In this document: in pieces, positions 1-10,700 of the stretch
Position numbering within the stretch: the stretch's first letter is position 1
How the letters are laid out: each line of letters begins with the position of its first letter
Assembly: GCF_001597745.1 (NCBI RefSeq)
Contig: NZ_LUHJ01000076.1
Coordinates: 125,999 to 167,545 of the forward strand
Length of the DNA: 41,547 nt
From: Anabaena sp. 4-3
GTDB taxonomy: Bacteria > Cyanobacteriota > Cyanobacteriia > Cyanobacteriales > Nostocaceae
Reading direction: 5' to 3'
The notes under the pieces: generated by a model
The model's input: only the letters and a program-made list of their open reading frames with translations
Databases searched by the model: none
What the model was told of the DNA's origin: nothing
Translations under genes and position numbers: made by a program

Positions 1-1415
1 TCTGGGGTTGGCTGTGGTGCTTCTGGTTGTAGCAGTTGGGTAACGCTATCGTGATTGCCACTGGCGTAGGGTGAAGGATGTGGTGGCAACACCTCCCCTG
101 GGGTTGGCTGTGGTGCTTCTGGTTGTAGCAGTTGGGTAACGCTATCGTGATTGCCACTGGCGTAGGGTGAAGGATGTGGTGGCAACACCTCCCCTGGGGT
201 TGGCTGTGGTTCTATTGGTTGCGGTATTTGGGTAACGCTATCGTAATTGCCACTGGCGTAGGGTGAAGGATGTGGTGGCAACACCTCCCCTGGGGTTGGC
301 TGTGGTTCTATTGGTTGCGGTATTTGGGTAACGCTATCGTCATTTGACTCTTGATTGTACCCTGTTTGCTGAAAAATAATAGTTTCAGCGTCAGATTGGC
401 TAGACTCTACTGCTGGCACTGGATAGGAATGAGATTGAGGATGAACAATAATTGGTTTTTGGCTAGTATTGGTACTGCCCAGCGCAGGTTGGGTAATGGC
501 TTGCAAAGCCTGATTTAGTTCTGCTACCGATGCAAAGCGATGATTCGGGTTCTTTTGCAGACATTTGAGGACTACAGCTTCTACTTCAGCAGATAAGTGT
601 TCACATCCAGGTTGCTCCCGTAGAGGTTTAGGTGGCTCATAGGCATGGGCTAGAACCCAGGAAGCTTCACTAATATTATTACCTTGAATGTGGAAACCAA
701 AGGGATCTGCTGCACTTAACATTTCATACAGAATGATCCCCAAACTATAAATATCAGCCCTGGAATCTAGATTTTCCTTGTTTTGGATTTGCTCAGGTGC
801 AGCATAGCGAAATGTACCAATAAAGGTATGAGTGAGATGGGTCTGATCTGATGATTGATTGCGGATTTTGGCGACACCAAAATCTAAAATTTTCACCCAC
901 TCTCCCAAATCTGTAGGTACAAGAAAGATATTATCGGGTTTTAAGTCACGATGCACCACCTGAATATGCTCATGGCCGCCATCTTTTTGCAGGGTCACTC
1001 CTTGATGGGCCAAATGTAAACCCTGACACACTTGAGAGATAATACTTACGGTTCGTTCTACAGATAATCGCTTTTCACACAGTAGCAAGTGTCGCAATGT
1101 TTGACCGCGCAAATACTCCATCACATAAAATGGATATCCTTCTGGAGTGACACCACAATCAATAATCTTGACAATGTGGTCACTTTGCAAGGCCGCAGAG
1201 ATTGCCACCTCCCGCTCAAAACGCTTTCTCATCTCTGGTGATGCTACCAGCGTATCTTTGAGTAACTTCAACACTACCTGCTGACCGACACGGGTATCTG
1301 TTGCCAAGAAGACTTCTCCCATGCCCCCCGCAGCTATGGGTCTGTCTATCCGGTATCGCTGGTTATCACCTACAAATCGTCCATTCCAAAAATTTGAAGA
1401 AGGTGGGGAATTCAT
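1..1415 (-). CDS. Serine/threonine protein kinase, C-terminus off the left edge
   Basis: Reading leftwards from an ATG at 1415, an open frame runs to base 1, so the gene is partial. The N-terminal kinase domain shows a glycine loop AAGGMGEV (about residue 30), the catalytic loop HRDLKPDN (about residue 154), DFG (about residue 178) and an APE-like AAPEQ. It is a PknB/Pkn2-type Hanks kinase that phosphorylates protein Ser/Thr. After the kinase domain comes a low-complexity, Pro/Gln-rich linker made of near-identical 32-residue repeats, encoded by the 96-bp tandem array at 3-343. Whatever follows the linker (membrane segment or sensor domain) lies outside the window. The kinase call is firm; substrate and signal are unknown. 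Confidence 0.88.
   Translation of the reverse strand, partial: MNSPPSSNFWNGRFVGDNQRYRIDRPIAAGGMGEVFLATDTRVGQQVVLKLLKDTLVASPEMRKRFEREVAISAALQSDHIVKIIDCGVTPEGYPFYVMEYLRGQTLRHLLLCEKRLSVERTVSIISQVCQGLHLAHQGVTLQKDGGHEHIQVVHRDLKPDNIFLVPTDLGEWVKILDFGVAKIRNQSSDQTHLTHTFIGTFRYAAPEQIQNKENLDSRADIYSLGIILYEMLSAADPFGFHIQGNNISEASWVLAHAYEPPKPLREQPGCEHLSAEVEAVVLKCLQKNPNHRFASVAELNQALQAITQPALGSTNTSQKPIIVHPQSHSYPVPAVESSQSDAETIIFQQTGYNQESNDDSVTQIPQPIEPQPTPGEVLPPHPSPYASGNYDSVTQIPQPIEPQPTPGEVLPPHPSPYASGNHDSVTQLLQPEAPQPTPGEVLPPHPSPYASGNHDSVTQLLQPEAPQPTP
3..343. repeat. 96-bp in-frame tandem repeat inside the kinase gene
   Basis: The unit beginning TGGGGTTGGCTGTGG recurs at 3, 99, 195 and 291, an exact 96-bp period (32 codons). 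The fourth copy breaks down near 343 and the array probably continues off the left edge. Two sub-types alternate in the middle of the unit (GCTTCTGGTTGTAGCAG versus TCTATTGGTTGCGGTAT). The encoded repeat is proline-rich (PQPTPGEVLPPHPSPYASGN). Confidence 0.9.
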
Positions 1416-1810
1416 TTGATGGAAGCCATCCTAAATTTAATTTCAAGTTTAAACTTTTAGCCAACAGAATAATAATTATTTTGACAATATTCAACGCTAC
1501 CACTTAAGCATGATAGCAAGTTTTAAGATTAATTTTTACTTCTTTTAATTTCAGCTTATGACATCACTCGCGTCAAGCCAAATTCATCATTTTGATGGTA
1601 ATACTTAATCAATGTTTAAAATTTTTACTAAAAAATTCTGGCAATTGACTTTTGATGGTATTCTAGATTGATTGGGTAAGTCTATGTAACTACATAATAT
1701 ACAAGGCAAACCGCACTAGATTATCCTGACTGGTTAGTAGCATCAATCAATTCTACCCTTCCCTGGTGTGATGAATAGGACTGGTGCAAGTGTCACACTC
1801 AATATCTATA

Positions 1811-1876
1811 TGTAGGGTGCGTCATCCTGCATAAATCCTGCAAATAAACTTATGTTTGCCATCTGACGCGCCCTAC
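1811..1876. repeat. Inverted repeat, MITE-like
   Basis: The arm TGTAGGGTGCGTCA (1811-1824) pairs with TGACGCGCCCTAC (1864-1876) with one mismatch around a 39-base AT-rich centre. Short palindromic elements with TAGGGTGCGTCA-type arms are common dispersed repeats in Nostoc-type genomes. Confidence 0.7.
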
Positions 1877-1916
1877 CTTACATCTTGCACCAGTTGCTTT
1901 ATTGCAAATAAAGTCA

Positions 1917-1976
1917 GGTGGGCAATGCTCACAACGTAAAAATAATGGTTAGAGCGTATTTTCAGCATTGCCCACC
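1917..1976. repeat. Second inverted repeat, 13-bp perfect arms
   Basis: GGTGGGCAATGCT (1917-1929) is the exact reverse complement of AGCATTGCCCACC (1964-1976), leaving a 34-base centre. It lies 40 bases after the previous inverted repeat and looks like another small non-coding palindromic element. Confidence 0.7.
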
Positions 1977-2243
1977 CTACGGTTATTGAGAATGGTGCAA
2001 GATATCAGCTACCAATGTGCCAGTTGCGTAAGTTCTGATGAAGTATCGAAATGCGCTCCTCAATACGCATTAATACAATTATCAGATGCGTTAAAATGTT
2101 TTTTCCCAGAAAACCAAAGGCTTTCCTCAATTCCAGAAAAAAGACAAAAAAGATTTTTTTACCTGATACTGTTGCGTGGCGTAGCCATAGATGCACTTGA
2201 TTCTGCACTGTAGAGACTAGCTATGCTTAGAGATTATTTACAG

Positions 2244-2303
2244 CAGGGAACAGGGAACAGGGAACAGGGAATAGGGAATAGGGAATAGGGAACAGGGAAC
2301 AGG
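2244..2303. repeat. STRR heptamer array (CAGGGAA/TAGGGAA)
   Basis: About eight and a half copies of a 7-bp unit, CAGGGAA switching to TAGGGAA in the middle and back. This is the short tandemly repeated repetitive type typical of heterocystous cyanobacteria. Confidence 0.85.
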
Positions 2304-2690
2304 AAAAGAGAAAAGATCAGCATCGAAAACTTATCATAAGTAATTAGCCGGACATGATATCAGCCGTAACACACCCTACTTAATATTTACTTGATAAATA
2401 GCCTCTTAGTCTCTACATCATTGATTTGATGCAACTTCATAGAGAATTGGTATTTCCTATCAATTGTGATGATTTATAACTGCAAATAACTCTATGATTA
2501 TCTGCATAATTAAAGTTAATTATAAAATTACAGTATTATTTATTTTTCACCTAACTGTTTCACAAATTTATATAAGATTCTATAATGAATGATTAATAAA
2601 AAATAAAATTTGTAAACTTGGACACATAATTTCAAGAAGATAAAATAATCTAAAAAATACTTAAATTTTATCAAATATCTCCTTAGTGAA

Positions 2691-4889
2691 ATGTTAGCAA
2701 ATTTTCAGAAACTATTAAAACAGCCAGTCATTATTTCTAGTGCGATCGCCACAATTTTCATCCTGGGAGTTCAAAGACTGCAAGTGCTAGAAGCCCTGGA
2801 GTTAAGAGTTTATGACCAGATGATGCAATTGCGTACTGATCCAGGGCCAGATCCGCGTCTATTAATTGTCGCTGTCACTGAACAGGATTTGCAAAAATGG
2901 AATTGGCCTTTATCTGGGGAAGTTCTAGACCGATTGTTGGGCAAACTTGTAGAATATCAACCCCGCGCCATAGGTTTAGATATTTTTCGGGATTTACCTG
3001 TACAACCTGGCCATGAAAAACTACTAAAACGCTTACAACTAAGTGATGTTATCGTTTCTATCTGTAAACACGCCGATAGCAAAAATCCTGGTATTGCACC
3101 CCCACAAGGAACAGAACCATTCCAAGTAGGATTTAGCGATGTTGTTGAAGATACGGATGGTTTGATTCGGCGGAATCTCATATCAGTTAATGTAGATCAA
3201 TCCGATAGTTGTAAAAGCCCCTATTCCTTGAGTTGGCAGTTAGCCCTGAAATATTTGCAAGTCGGAGGTATTCAGCCGCAATTAACCGCCAACCAAGAAC
3301 TGCAACTACGTAATGTTGTCTTGAAACCTCTGCAAAGTCACTCTGGTGGATATCAAAATGCAGATGCCCAAGGCTACCAAATTCTCTTAAATTACCGTTC
3401 TCCTCGTCAAGTTGCCCAGCAAGTTACTGTGACAGATGTACTTTCAGGCCAGGTGAAACCGGATGTAGTTAAAGACCGCATTGTATTAATTGGTTCCACA
3501 GCACCCACTTTAAAAGATATTTTTAATACACCATTTACTTCGGGAAAAGCTGATGATTCTGGCAAGATGGCAGGAGTAGAAATTCATGCTAACATGGTCA
3601 GCCAAATTCTGAGCGCGGTTTTGAACAACGAGCGTCTGTTTTGGTTTTTACCTGGGTGGGCGGAAGTGATTTGGATAGGGGGATGGTGTGTAGTTGGGGG
3701 GTTTTTAGCCGGGCGGATTCGACATCCATTAGGCTTAGGATTGGCAGAAGGTGCTTCTTTGGCTGTTTTATTTGGCAGTAATTTTGTCATTTTTACCCTA
3801 GCTGGATGGTTTCCTGTAGTTTCTCCGGCACTGGGTTTAGTCATGGCGGGCGGTGGTGTTCTGGCTTATACTGCCTATCAGAGCAAGCAAGAACAAGAAA
3901 AAATCTTGCAACGGGTACAAGAGCAACAAGATTTAATTGCTCAGTTGCAAGCCTATGTGACTCAAGAAACCAAGATGCCCACGCAGGGCATCACCCTTGC
4001 TGCTACTGTCTATCCTGTAGGGCAAGAACTGGGATTAAATACATTACTGAATAAACGTTACAACATTACGGAAATTTTAGGTAGTGGAGGATTTGGTACT
4101 ACTTACTTAGCTCAAGATGTACAACGACCGGGAAATCCTGTATGTGTTGTGAAACAGATGCGACCTAGTAACCAAGATTCACAATATCTCAGTGTCCTCA
4201 GACGGTTATTTAATAATGAAGCATATATTCTCGAAACTTTAGGTAAACATCCACAAATACCCTATTTACTAGCCTTTTTTGAGGAAAACCAGCAATTTTA
4301 TTTGGTTCAGGAATTTATTCCCGGCCATCCTTTGTCTGACGAGTTAACGCCTGGGGTAACTCGCTCACGGGTTGAAGTAATCAATCTACTCAAGCAAGTT
4401 TTGCAGGTGCTAGTTTTTGTTCACAGCTATGGTGTGATTCATCGAGATGTCAAACCTGGTAATTTGATGCGGCGAGAAACAGATGCACAGATTGTTTTAA
4501 TTGATTTTGGTGCGGTGAAACAAGTGCAACCGAAACAGCACCCCCAGGAGCAAGAAAATCAGACTATTGCAATTGGTACTCCCGGTTATGCCCCTGGTGA
4601 ACAAATGAGTGGGGTGCCAAGACTCAACAGTGATATTTATGCGTTGGGAATTATTGGCATACAAGCTTTAACTGGGGTAAATCCAAAAGTTTTCCGCAGA
4701 GATGTCAATACAGGTATGGTAATTATTCCCGTTACTTCGGAAACTGGTGAACAAATTTGGCAGTATTGGTGGCAAAAAGCAGATACTACTGAGCAATTGA
4801 CTAAAGTCCTCAATAAAATGGTACATCTTGACTTTACCCAAAGATATCAGTCAGCTGGAGAGGTGCTGAATCTTGTCCAGAGTTTATAG
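2691..4889 (+). CDS. CHASE2 sensor - Ser/Thr protein kinase
   Basis: 732 residues. An N-terminal membrane anchor (about residues 12-28) is followed by a CHASE2 extracytoplasmic sensor domain (about 35-300), then about three membrane helices (about 305-400), a short Gln-rich coiled stretch (about 400-425) and a C-terminal kinase domain. Kinase motifs seen: glycine loop LGSGGFGTTYLA just after residue 460, HRDVKPGN at about 583, DFG at about 604, then GTPGYAPGEQ in place of the usual APE. CHASE2 domains sense an unknown extracytoplasmic signal, so this is a one-piece transmembrane kinase. The ribosome site is weak; the ATG was chosen because it gives the full anchor. It stands next to a secretion/CHAT cluster, where such kinases often occur in cyanobacteria (inference from experience). 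Domain assignment is firm. Confidence 0.9.
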   Translation: MLANFQKLLKQPVIISSAIATIFILGVQRLQVLEALELRVYDQMMQLRTDPGPDPRLLIVAVTEQDLQKWNWPLSGEVLDRLLGKLVEYQPRAIGLDIFRDLPVQPGHEKLLKRLQLSDVIVSICKHADSKNPGIAPPQGTEPFQVGFSDVVEDTDGLIRRNLISVNVDQSDSCKSPYSLSWQLALKYLQVGGIQPQLTANQELQLRNVVLKPLQSHSGGYQNADAQGYQILLNYRSPRQVAQQVTVTDVLSGQVKPDVVKDRIVLIGSTAPTLKDIFNTPFTSGKADDSGKMAGVEIHANMVSQILSAVLNNERLFWFLPGWAEVIWIGGWCVVGGFLAGRIRHPLGLGLAEGASLAVLFGSNFVIFTLAGWFPVVSPALGLVMAGGGVLAYTAYQSKQEQEKILQRVQEQQDLIAQLQAYVTQETKMPTQGITLAATVYPVGQELGLNTLLNKRYNITEILGSGGFGTTYLAQDVQRPGNPVCVVKQMRPSNQDSQYLSVLRRLFNNEAYILETLGKHPQIPYLLAFFEENQQFYLVQEFIPGHPLSDELTPGVTRSRVEVINLLKQVLQVLVFVHSYGVIHRDVKPGNLMRRETDAQIVLIDFGAVKQVQPKQHPQEQENQTIAIGTPGYAPGEQMSGVPRLNSDIYALGIIGIQALTGVNPKVFRRDVNTGMVIIPVTSETGEQIWQYWWQKADTTEQLTKVLNKMVHLDFTQRYQSAGEVLNLVQSL

Positions 4890-5050
4890 GGGACTGGGGA
4901 TTGGGGACTGGGTAATATCAAATTAATATGAACCTGCTTAGAATCAAAGATCAAGCATAATTGAACGCAGATGGACGCAGATAAACGCGGATAAAGACAG
5001 ATAAATCAATGGATTTTATAATTCTGTGCAACTTCACATAAAATTGGTAT
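4889..5050. repeat. Simple repeats downstream of the kinase gene
   Basis: Three small repeat types follow the stop codon: a GGGGACT/GGGGATT heptamer run (4889-4912), four copies of a 10-bp unit ACGCAGATGG/ACGCAGATAA (4965-5004), and a 23-bp sequence at 5028-5050 that recurs with a few changes at 2431-2453. All look like non-coding cyanobacterial repeats. Confidence 0.7.
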
Positions 5051-5102
5051 AAGAATTAATTCTTCCTTGTCTCCTGCTTCTGCACCGCAAGCACTGCTTC
5101 AG

Positions 5103-5498
5103 CTATAACCTATTGGTATCGTGATCAAATAGATGATAAATAGTACCTTCAGGAGCGAGATTCATGGCTGCGTTGTAATCCTCAATTGCTTTTTGCTGAT
5201 TACCTAGTTTTTGATAAGTTTGACTGCGCCAATAATAAAAGAAAGCATTATCAGGATTTATACCAATGGCTTTAGTATAATCTTCTAATGCTCCTTGATG
5301 ATCGCCTAATTTTTGTTGACGAAATTTTGCTCTAGCTGTATAAATTTCTGCACATTGGGGAGCAAGAGAAATTGCTAAATGAAAATGTGCGATCGCTCCC
5401 TCAATATCTCCTTGGGCAAAATAAGTATAAGCCTGTTGAATATATCGGTGGACATCTGGTTTTTGTGCGGGGCTAATTTCTTGATGATCGCTATTCAC
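5103..5498 (-). CDS. Small TPR-repeat protein
   Basis: 131 residues, starting at GTG 5498. Three consecutive tetratricopeptide repeats fill residues about 15-116, with typical positions such as AYTYFAQGDIEGAIAHFHLA, then ALEDYTKAIGINPDNAFFYY, then KAIEDYNAAMNLAPE. There is no signal peptide or membrane segment, so it is probably a cytoplasmic protein-interaction adaptor. It lies on the minus strand, downstream of and in the same direction as the tpsB gene, but 160 bases separate them, so co-transcription is uncertain. No partner can be deduced from sequence alone. Confidence 0.75.
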   Translation of the reverse strand: MNSDHQEISPAQKPDVHRYIQQAYTYFAQGDIEGAIAHFHLAISLAPQCAEIYTARAKFRQQKLGDHQGALEDYTKAIGINPDNAFFYYWRSQTYQKLGNQQKAIEDYNAAMNLAPEGTIYHLFDHDTNRL

Positions 5499-5660
5499 TT
5501 GTTTCGAGGTTTTTTAATAGTTTACTCAAGCCGTATCTGTTATTAGATTAACCGCATTTACGGTCATCGTCAGTATTTTAAATATCCATTTGCAAATATC
5601 CTCAACTTTTACTGATTTTTTCTGAGTTTTTCTGAAAAAACTACATCCCTGGGGAGGAGT

Positions 5661-7589
5661 TTAAGGTTGATAGCGTAAGCTAAAGTAAAAGCCTTCGTCT
5701 TGGATATTGTTACCCCTGCCTTGCAAATCGACGAAGGGAATAGCATAATCTAAACGCATACTCAGACGCTCAATTCCTAAAGCCTGATTCCACAACAATC
5801 CTAAGCCTGCACCGGCGAGAAAAGTTTGCTCAGGTAATTTATTGGGATTATCCGCTTGATTCCAGACAACACCCAGATCAAAAAACGGTGCTAGCTGCAT
5901 TGTTGGTAATCCCGCTTCATTCCTCTGCACTACAATTCTGTTTTCTACTCCCAAACGAAAACCATTATCACCGGCGCGGATATTTTGCCGATAGCCACGG
6001 ATAGACTGTCCACCGCCAATCACGAATTGCTGGGAAGGTAATAAACTGTTGGGTGTGAGTTGCCAATCTGCTTGGATGAGTAACAAATTATCATTATTGA
6101 GTTGCTGCGATCGCTGTATTTGACCTAACCAACTAAAAAAGCGACTATCAGGGATGGGGTCTTGATTAATTGTGGCATCAAATAAGCCCACACCCAGGTT
6201 AAATTGCGATCGCAAAAACCAAGCACCCTGAAGATCACGCTTTACATAGTCTTGAGCAAACTTAATTACACTGGTACGACTCACCCCATTGTTACCAGGG
6301 CCTATACCCACACGGACGGGGGGGTTGCCAAAAAACAGAAAACTTTGACCATCCTGATAGGTAAATCCTAATGATAAAGCAAACTCTTCTCTAGTGGTTC
6401 GCCATAGCGGTTGACGATAATTAATTTCATACAAATCCTGTTCACCCTGAATGTTTAACTCCCGAAATGGTGACTCAGTGATGTTGCTGCTACTAGGTGA
6501 AACTCGGACTTGCACAGTTCCATTCATGGCATTCACAGGCATCTGATAACTAAAATCCCAGACTTCAGAACCACCTGTAAACGTCCGGTAATAAGAACCT
6601 GTGAACAAATCCCCAAATCCCGTTAAGTTCCGATAAGCCAGTTCCACCCCGAATCTTTCACCACCGACGCTAGGAGGTGAATAGTTATCAATCAAGAAGT
6701 TACTGGTAAAATTTTGCGCCTCTTGGACTCTGACAATCAACAAACTTTCTCCCACTTTACCAGTAGGACGGAGGCTAGCTTCCACATTTGTAAATAGGGG
6801 ATCGAGTCGCAGTAGTCTGAGTTGTTCCTCTAGGTTAATGCCATTTAGAGGCACACCCGCGCCTAGTTGGATGCGACTGCGAATATAAGCCGGGTTGACA
6901 CGTTCTGCCCCTTGAATATCAATCTCTGCCAACCGCCCCTCAATCACCTGAAGCACCAACACACCGTCTGTAGTACCAGGCTGGGGAGTGATAGGAATGG
7001 CTCTAGAATTGAGATAATTCTCATTTAAGTAAAGTTGAGTTACCGCATCAGCCGCTTTTCTCATCTCTTCCACAGTCAATTCCCGTGCTTCAAAGGGCTT
7101 GACTATAGGTGCAAAGTCATTTTGATTAAAGACGGTGCTGCCTACCACCTGAATTTGACGCACATAGAACTTTTCTGGAAGTATCGGTGTTTCTGTTGCT
7201 GGTGGTGATTGCGTCTGAGATTCTGGCTCAGGAGGGGTAGCATCTGCTGCCTGTACTATGGTAGTTGTCGGTAGATACTGATGACTATTTAACTCAGGTA
7301 CTGGGTGAGGATTATTACTAGCTAGGCTACGCTGTCCATTGACAATGAATAGACACAGCGTAGGCATCATCAAGAGCAAACTCGACTGGTATCTATGAAA
7401 ATTGAAATTCTTTACCCTAGGGACACAACGGAAAGCAAAATTGGCAATTCTTGACTGATTGTGGACTTCAGAGGCAATACCAATCTTTTTTCCTTTGCTC
7501 ATGTCACCTCGGTAGGATGGGTTAATTTGACAAACTGGCTGATGTTGATTCTGCCCTATGCGATTGCTGTTTACGTATCTATGTATCAT
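5661..7589 (-). CDS. TpsB two-partner-secretion outer-membrane pore (ShlB/FhaC/HecB family)
   Basis: 642 codons from ATG 7589. A second ATG at 7502 (MSKGKK) is preceded by GAGGTGAC and may be the true start. A hydrophobic signal segment (SLLLMMPTLCLFIV) is followed by a Pro/Thr linker, POTRA domains from about residue 138 (FYVRQIQVVGSTVFNQNDF; EGRLAEIDIQGAERVNPAYI) and a 16-strand-type beta barrel to the C-terminus, with the family motif LRLDYAIPF and a terminal aromatic strand (GFYFSLRYQP). Such pores take an unfolded TpsA exoprotein from the periplasm and secrete it. The cognate substrate is very likely the divergent gene at 7710, whose haemagglutinin secretion domain is the usual ligand of the POTRA domains. 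The two start codons are only 120 bases apart and may share a regulatory region. Confidence 0.92.
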   Translation of the reverse strand: MIHRYVNSNRIGQNQHQPVCQINPSYRGDMSKGKKIGIASEVHNQSRIANFAFRCVPRVKNFNFHRYQSSLLLMMPTLCLFIVNGQRSLASNNPHPVPELNSHQYLPTTTIVQAADATPPEPESQTQSPPATETPILPEKFYVRQIQVVGSTVFNQNDFAPIVKPFEARELTVEEMRKAADAVTQLYLNENYLNSRAIPITPQPGTTDGVLVLQVIEGRLAEIDIQGAERVNPAYIRSRIQLGAGVPLNGINLEEQLRLLRLDPLFTNVEASLRPTGKVGESLLIVRVQEAQNFTSNFLIDNYSPPSVGGERFGVELAYRNLTGFGDLFTGSYYRTFTGGSEVWDFSYQMPVNAMNGTVQVRVSPSSSNITESPFRELNIQGEQDLYEINYRQPLWRTTREEFALSLGFTYQDGQSFLFFGNPPVRVGIGPGNNGVSRTSVIKFAQDYVKRDLQGAWFLRSQFNLGVGLFDATINQDPIPDSRFFSWLGQIQRSQQLNNDNLLLIQADWQLTPNSLLPSQQFVIGGGQSIRGYRQNIRAGDNGFRLGVENRIVVQRNEAGLPTMQLAPFFDLGVVWNQADNPNKLPEQTFLAGAGLGLLWNQALGIERLSMRLDYAIPFVDLQGRGNNIQDEGFYFSLRYQP

Positions 7590-7709
7590 TTTTTAACAAT
7601 TATTCTTAAAAAGATTTGTAACTAAAAAACAGAATTAAGAGTATTTTCTCGTACAAGTGATGATACCGCATTATATTCTGGTAGTAGCAGAAAACCTGGG
7701 AGTAATTCC
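7590..7709. promoter_or_regulatory. Divergent tpsB / tpsA-CHAT promoter region
   Basis: 120 AT-rich bases separate two divergent genes encoding a secretion pore and its presumed substrate. The plus-strand gene has a good ribosome site (GGGAG, 7 bases before ATG 7710). No clear operator was recognised, so placing promoters here is inferred from the layout. Confidence 0.4.
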
Positions 7710-10700
7710 ATGTCACCACTGATCTCCATTGTTATCGTTAATTACAATCGGGAGCTTTATCTAGGCGAAGCGATCGCCAGCGTCTTACAGCAGACATGGC
7801 AAGATTTTGAGTTACTGGTGTGGGATGATGGCTCCACAGATAGATCAGTGGTGATTGCCCAAGAGTATGCCCAACAAGATAGCCGAGTGCGGGTAGTAGC
7901 AGCACCGCATCAAGGAACTGTCAAAGCCCGGAAAGCCGCCAACGCTCAAACTACCGGGGCTTATTTGGGTTGGGTAGATAGTGACGATATCCTGGCACCT
8001 ACGGCTTTAGCCCAAACCGCCGCCGTTCTGAATCATCACCCAGAGGTGGGATTAGTTTATACAGATTATATAGATATTAATGCGGATGGTCAAGTGCTGG
8101 GTTATGGTCATCGCTGTCGGATTCCCTATTCTCCCCAAAGGTTATTGGTAGATTTTATGACCTTCCAATTCCGCTTATTGCGGCGTTCAGTGTATGAACA
8201 GGTGGGAGGTGTGCATATATCTGCTTCTGACTATGCCTATGATTATGATCTGTGTTTGCGACTTTCCGAAGTTACGCAAGTGGGACGAGTGCAACAGCCG
8301 CTTTACCTGTGTCGCCTTCACAATCACAGCATCTCTGCAACCAAAAGAACCGAGCAAATTCTTTGGTCGCAAAAAGCGATCGCGCAAGCATTGCAACGAC
8401 GGGGACTAGCTGACAAATTTGCCATCGATGTCGAATTACCCGCAGGTCGTTTCATCTTGCGGCGGAAACCAACATGGCGAACAACTCTCACCAATAGCTT
8501 GAAGTCTGCGTTAACCCAAACGACTGTCAGCTTGGGTGTTAGCTGCATGGGAATTTTTTCCTTATGGGGAATGAATACAGCGATCGCCCAAACCCAAAAC
8601 ATTGCCCCCACCCCCGGCACAAATACCATTGTCACACCCAATGGCAACAGAATTGACATCACAGGTGGCACAACTTCCAGCGACGGTTTGAACCTGTTCC
8701 ATAGCTTTCAACAGTTTGGAGTAAGTGCCGAACAAATAGCCAACTTCCAAGCCAACCCCGCCTTAAGAAATATACTCGGTCGGGTAACAGGTGGTAATCC
8801 CTCAATTATCAACGGCTTAATTCAGGTGACAGGGGGTAACCCTAACCTATTTTTGATGAATCCTGCCGGATTTATTTTTGGTAGTAATGCCAGTTTAAAT
8901 GTTCCCGGTGCGTTTACAGCTACAACCGCCAATGGCATTAAATTTAACAATCAATGGTTGAACGCTGTCGGTAATAATGACTATGCCAACTTGGTAGGCG
9001 AACCCACCGGATTTGCTTTTACCATGAACCAGCCAGGGGCAATCATCAACGCTGGTAACTTAGCAGTGGGTACTGGGCAGAGTTTATCATTATTGGGTGG
9101 AACAGTCGTAAATACTGGACAACTCACCGCACCAGCCGGAGAGATAGTTGTTACCTCCGTACCGGGACAGAAATGGGTAAGGCTGAGTCAACCGGGAAAT
9201 CTGTTGAGTTTGGAACTGGAAAACCTCACGGCTAATAGTAGCCAACCCAACAATTGGACAATTGCGATCGCCTCCTTACCAGAATTGCTCACAGTCGGTA
9301 ACATCAACACAGGGTTAACAGCTAACCCTGATAGTAGCGTCACATTAACCGATGCTAACCTCACCATCCCCACCACCCCAGGCACAACCATCGTCAGTGG
9401 TAATGTGGATGTTTCCGGCACAACAGGCGGAACAGTCAATATTTTGGGGACAAACGTCGGTGTAATCAACGCTAATATTAACGCCTCCGGCACCAATGGC
9501 GGTGGTACAGTCTTGATTGGTGGCGATTACAAAGGTGGCGGTACAGTACCAACTGCCACGCAGACTTACATTAACTCAAACACTGTCATTAACGCCAATA
9601 GTCACCAAAATGGCGACGGTGGACGCGTCATTGTTTGGGCTAACGACTCCACACAGTTTTTTGGTAAGATTTCCGCCCGTGGCGGCGCAAATAGTGGAAA
9701 CGGTGGTTTTGTAGAAGTATCCGGCAAAAACTTCTTAACCTTCCAAGGTTTGGTAGATGCTTTCGCCCCTAATGGTCAAAATGGTACTTTATTACTTGAC
9801 CCCAGCACCTTAACCATCATCGAAGAAGGAAGCGGTACATTTGACGAGACAATTTTTAGTGCAGATGGCAATATTTTTGAGAACGATCAAGATCCTTCTG
9901 GCACAAACACCAACACCATTTCCTGGAGTGCGCTGGCATCTTTGGGCAGTGGGGCTACGATTAATTTAGAGGCAACTGGTGATATTACTATCGAAAACAT
10001 CACCGGTTCTCTCTCAGATATTCCGAATGTCGTCGTATTAGACTTGGGCGATAGCGGCAGTTTTAGTTTAACGTCCACCAATGGCACAGTTAGATTTGTT
10101 GACACCAACGATACCATCAGAACTAATGGAGGAGCAATCAACATTGAAGGGGCTAGTCTAGTTTTAGGAAATTTGGATACAACGCCTAATAATACTGATT
10201 TCCCTGATAGCGGAGATGTGAGTTTATCCGCAGTTGGCGATATCTCAGCCGGAAATATTTTGGCTAGTGGTGATGGCTATGCAAGTAACATTACAGTTAC
10301 CAGTAGTAATGGTGGCATCACCCTAGGAAACCTGGAAACTAGACCCAATTTCGATAATGGTAGCGTAGCATTTAGCGATGGCGATCATGGCAATGTGACT
10401 TTATCTGCATTTGGCAACATCTCGGCGGGTAATATTGTCGCCAGTGGTGATGGTTATGCTCCGGGTGACATTACAGTTAACAGTAGTAATGGTACTATCA
10501 GCTTAGGCACACTTGACACCAGAAGTATTCTCAGCAGCGACGGTATAATATCTACCTTCGACGATAGTGGCAATGTGACTTTATCTGCACTAGGAAACAT
10601 CACAGCCGGTGATATTCTTGCCAATGTTGATGACTCTTCTTCAGTTAATACCTATTTGCCAGGCAATATCAGCGTACAAAGTACCAATGGCGATATCAAT

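Larger units (their letters stand above)
1416..2690. other. Gene-free stretch with MITE-like inverted repeats and a heptamer array
   Basis: No convincing gene is seen in these 1275 bases. They hold two inverted-repeat units (1811-1876 and 1917-1976), a CAGGGAA-type heptamer array (2244-2303), one copy of a dispersed 23-bp sequence (2431-2453) and a very AT-rich leader ahead of the CHASE2-kinase gene. Short open frames at 1968-2213 (plus) and 2005-2208 (minus) overlap each other, start inside or next to an inverted repeat and resemble nothing known to me. Confidence 0.6.

Noticed and set aside
1968-2213. 81-codon open frame in the gap before the CHASE2 kinase
   Set aside because: It begins inside an inverted repeat, overlaps an opposite open frame and matches no family I know.
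5028-5050. 23-bp sequence resembling 2431-2453 as a regulatory site
   Set aside because: The two copies differ at several positions and have no consistent position relative to genes; a dispersed repeat is the simpler reading.
8194-8671. Several opposite- or shifted-frame open frames within the fusion gene
   Set aside because: They lie wholly inside a well-supported coding frame and have no independent start signals or known domains.
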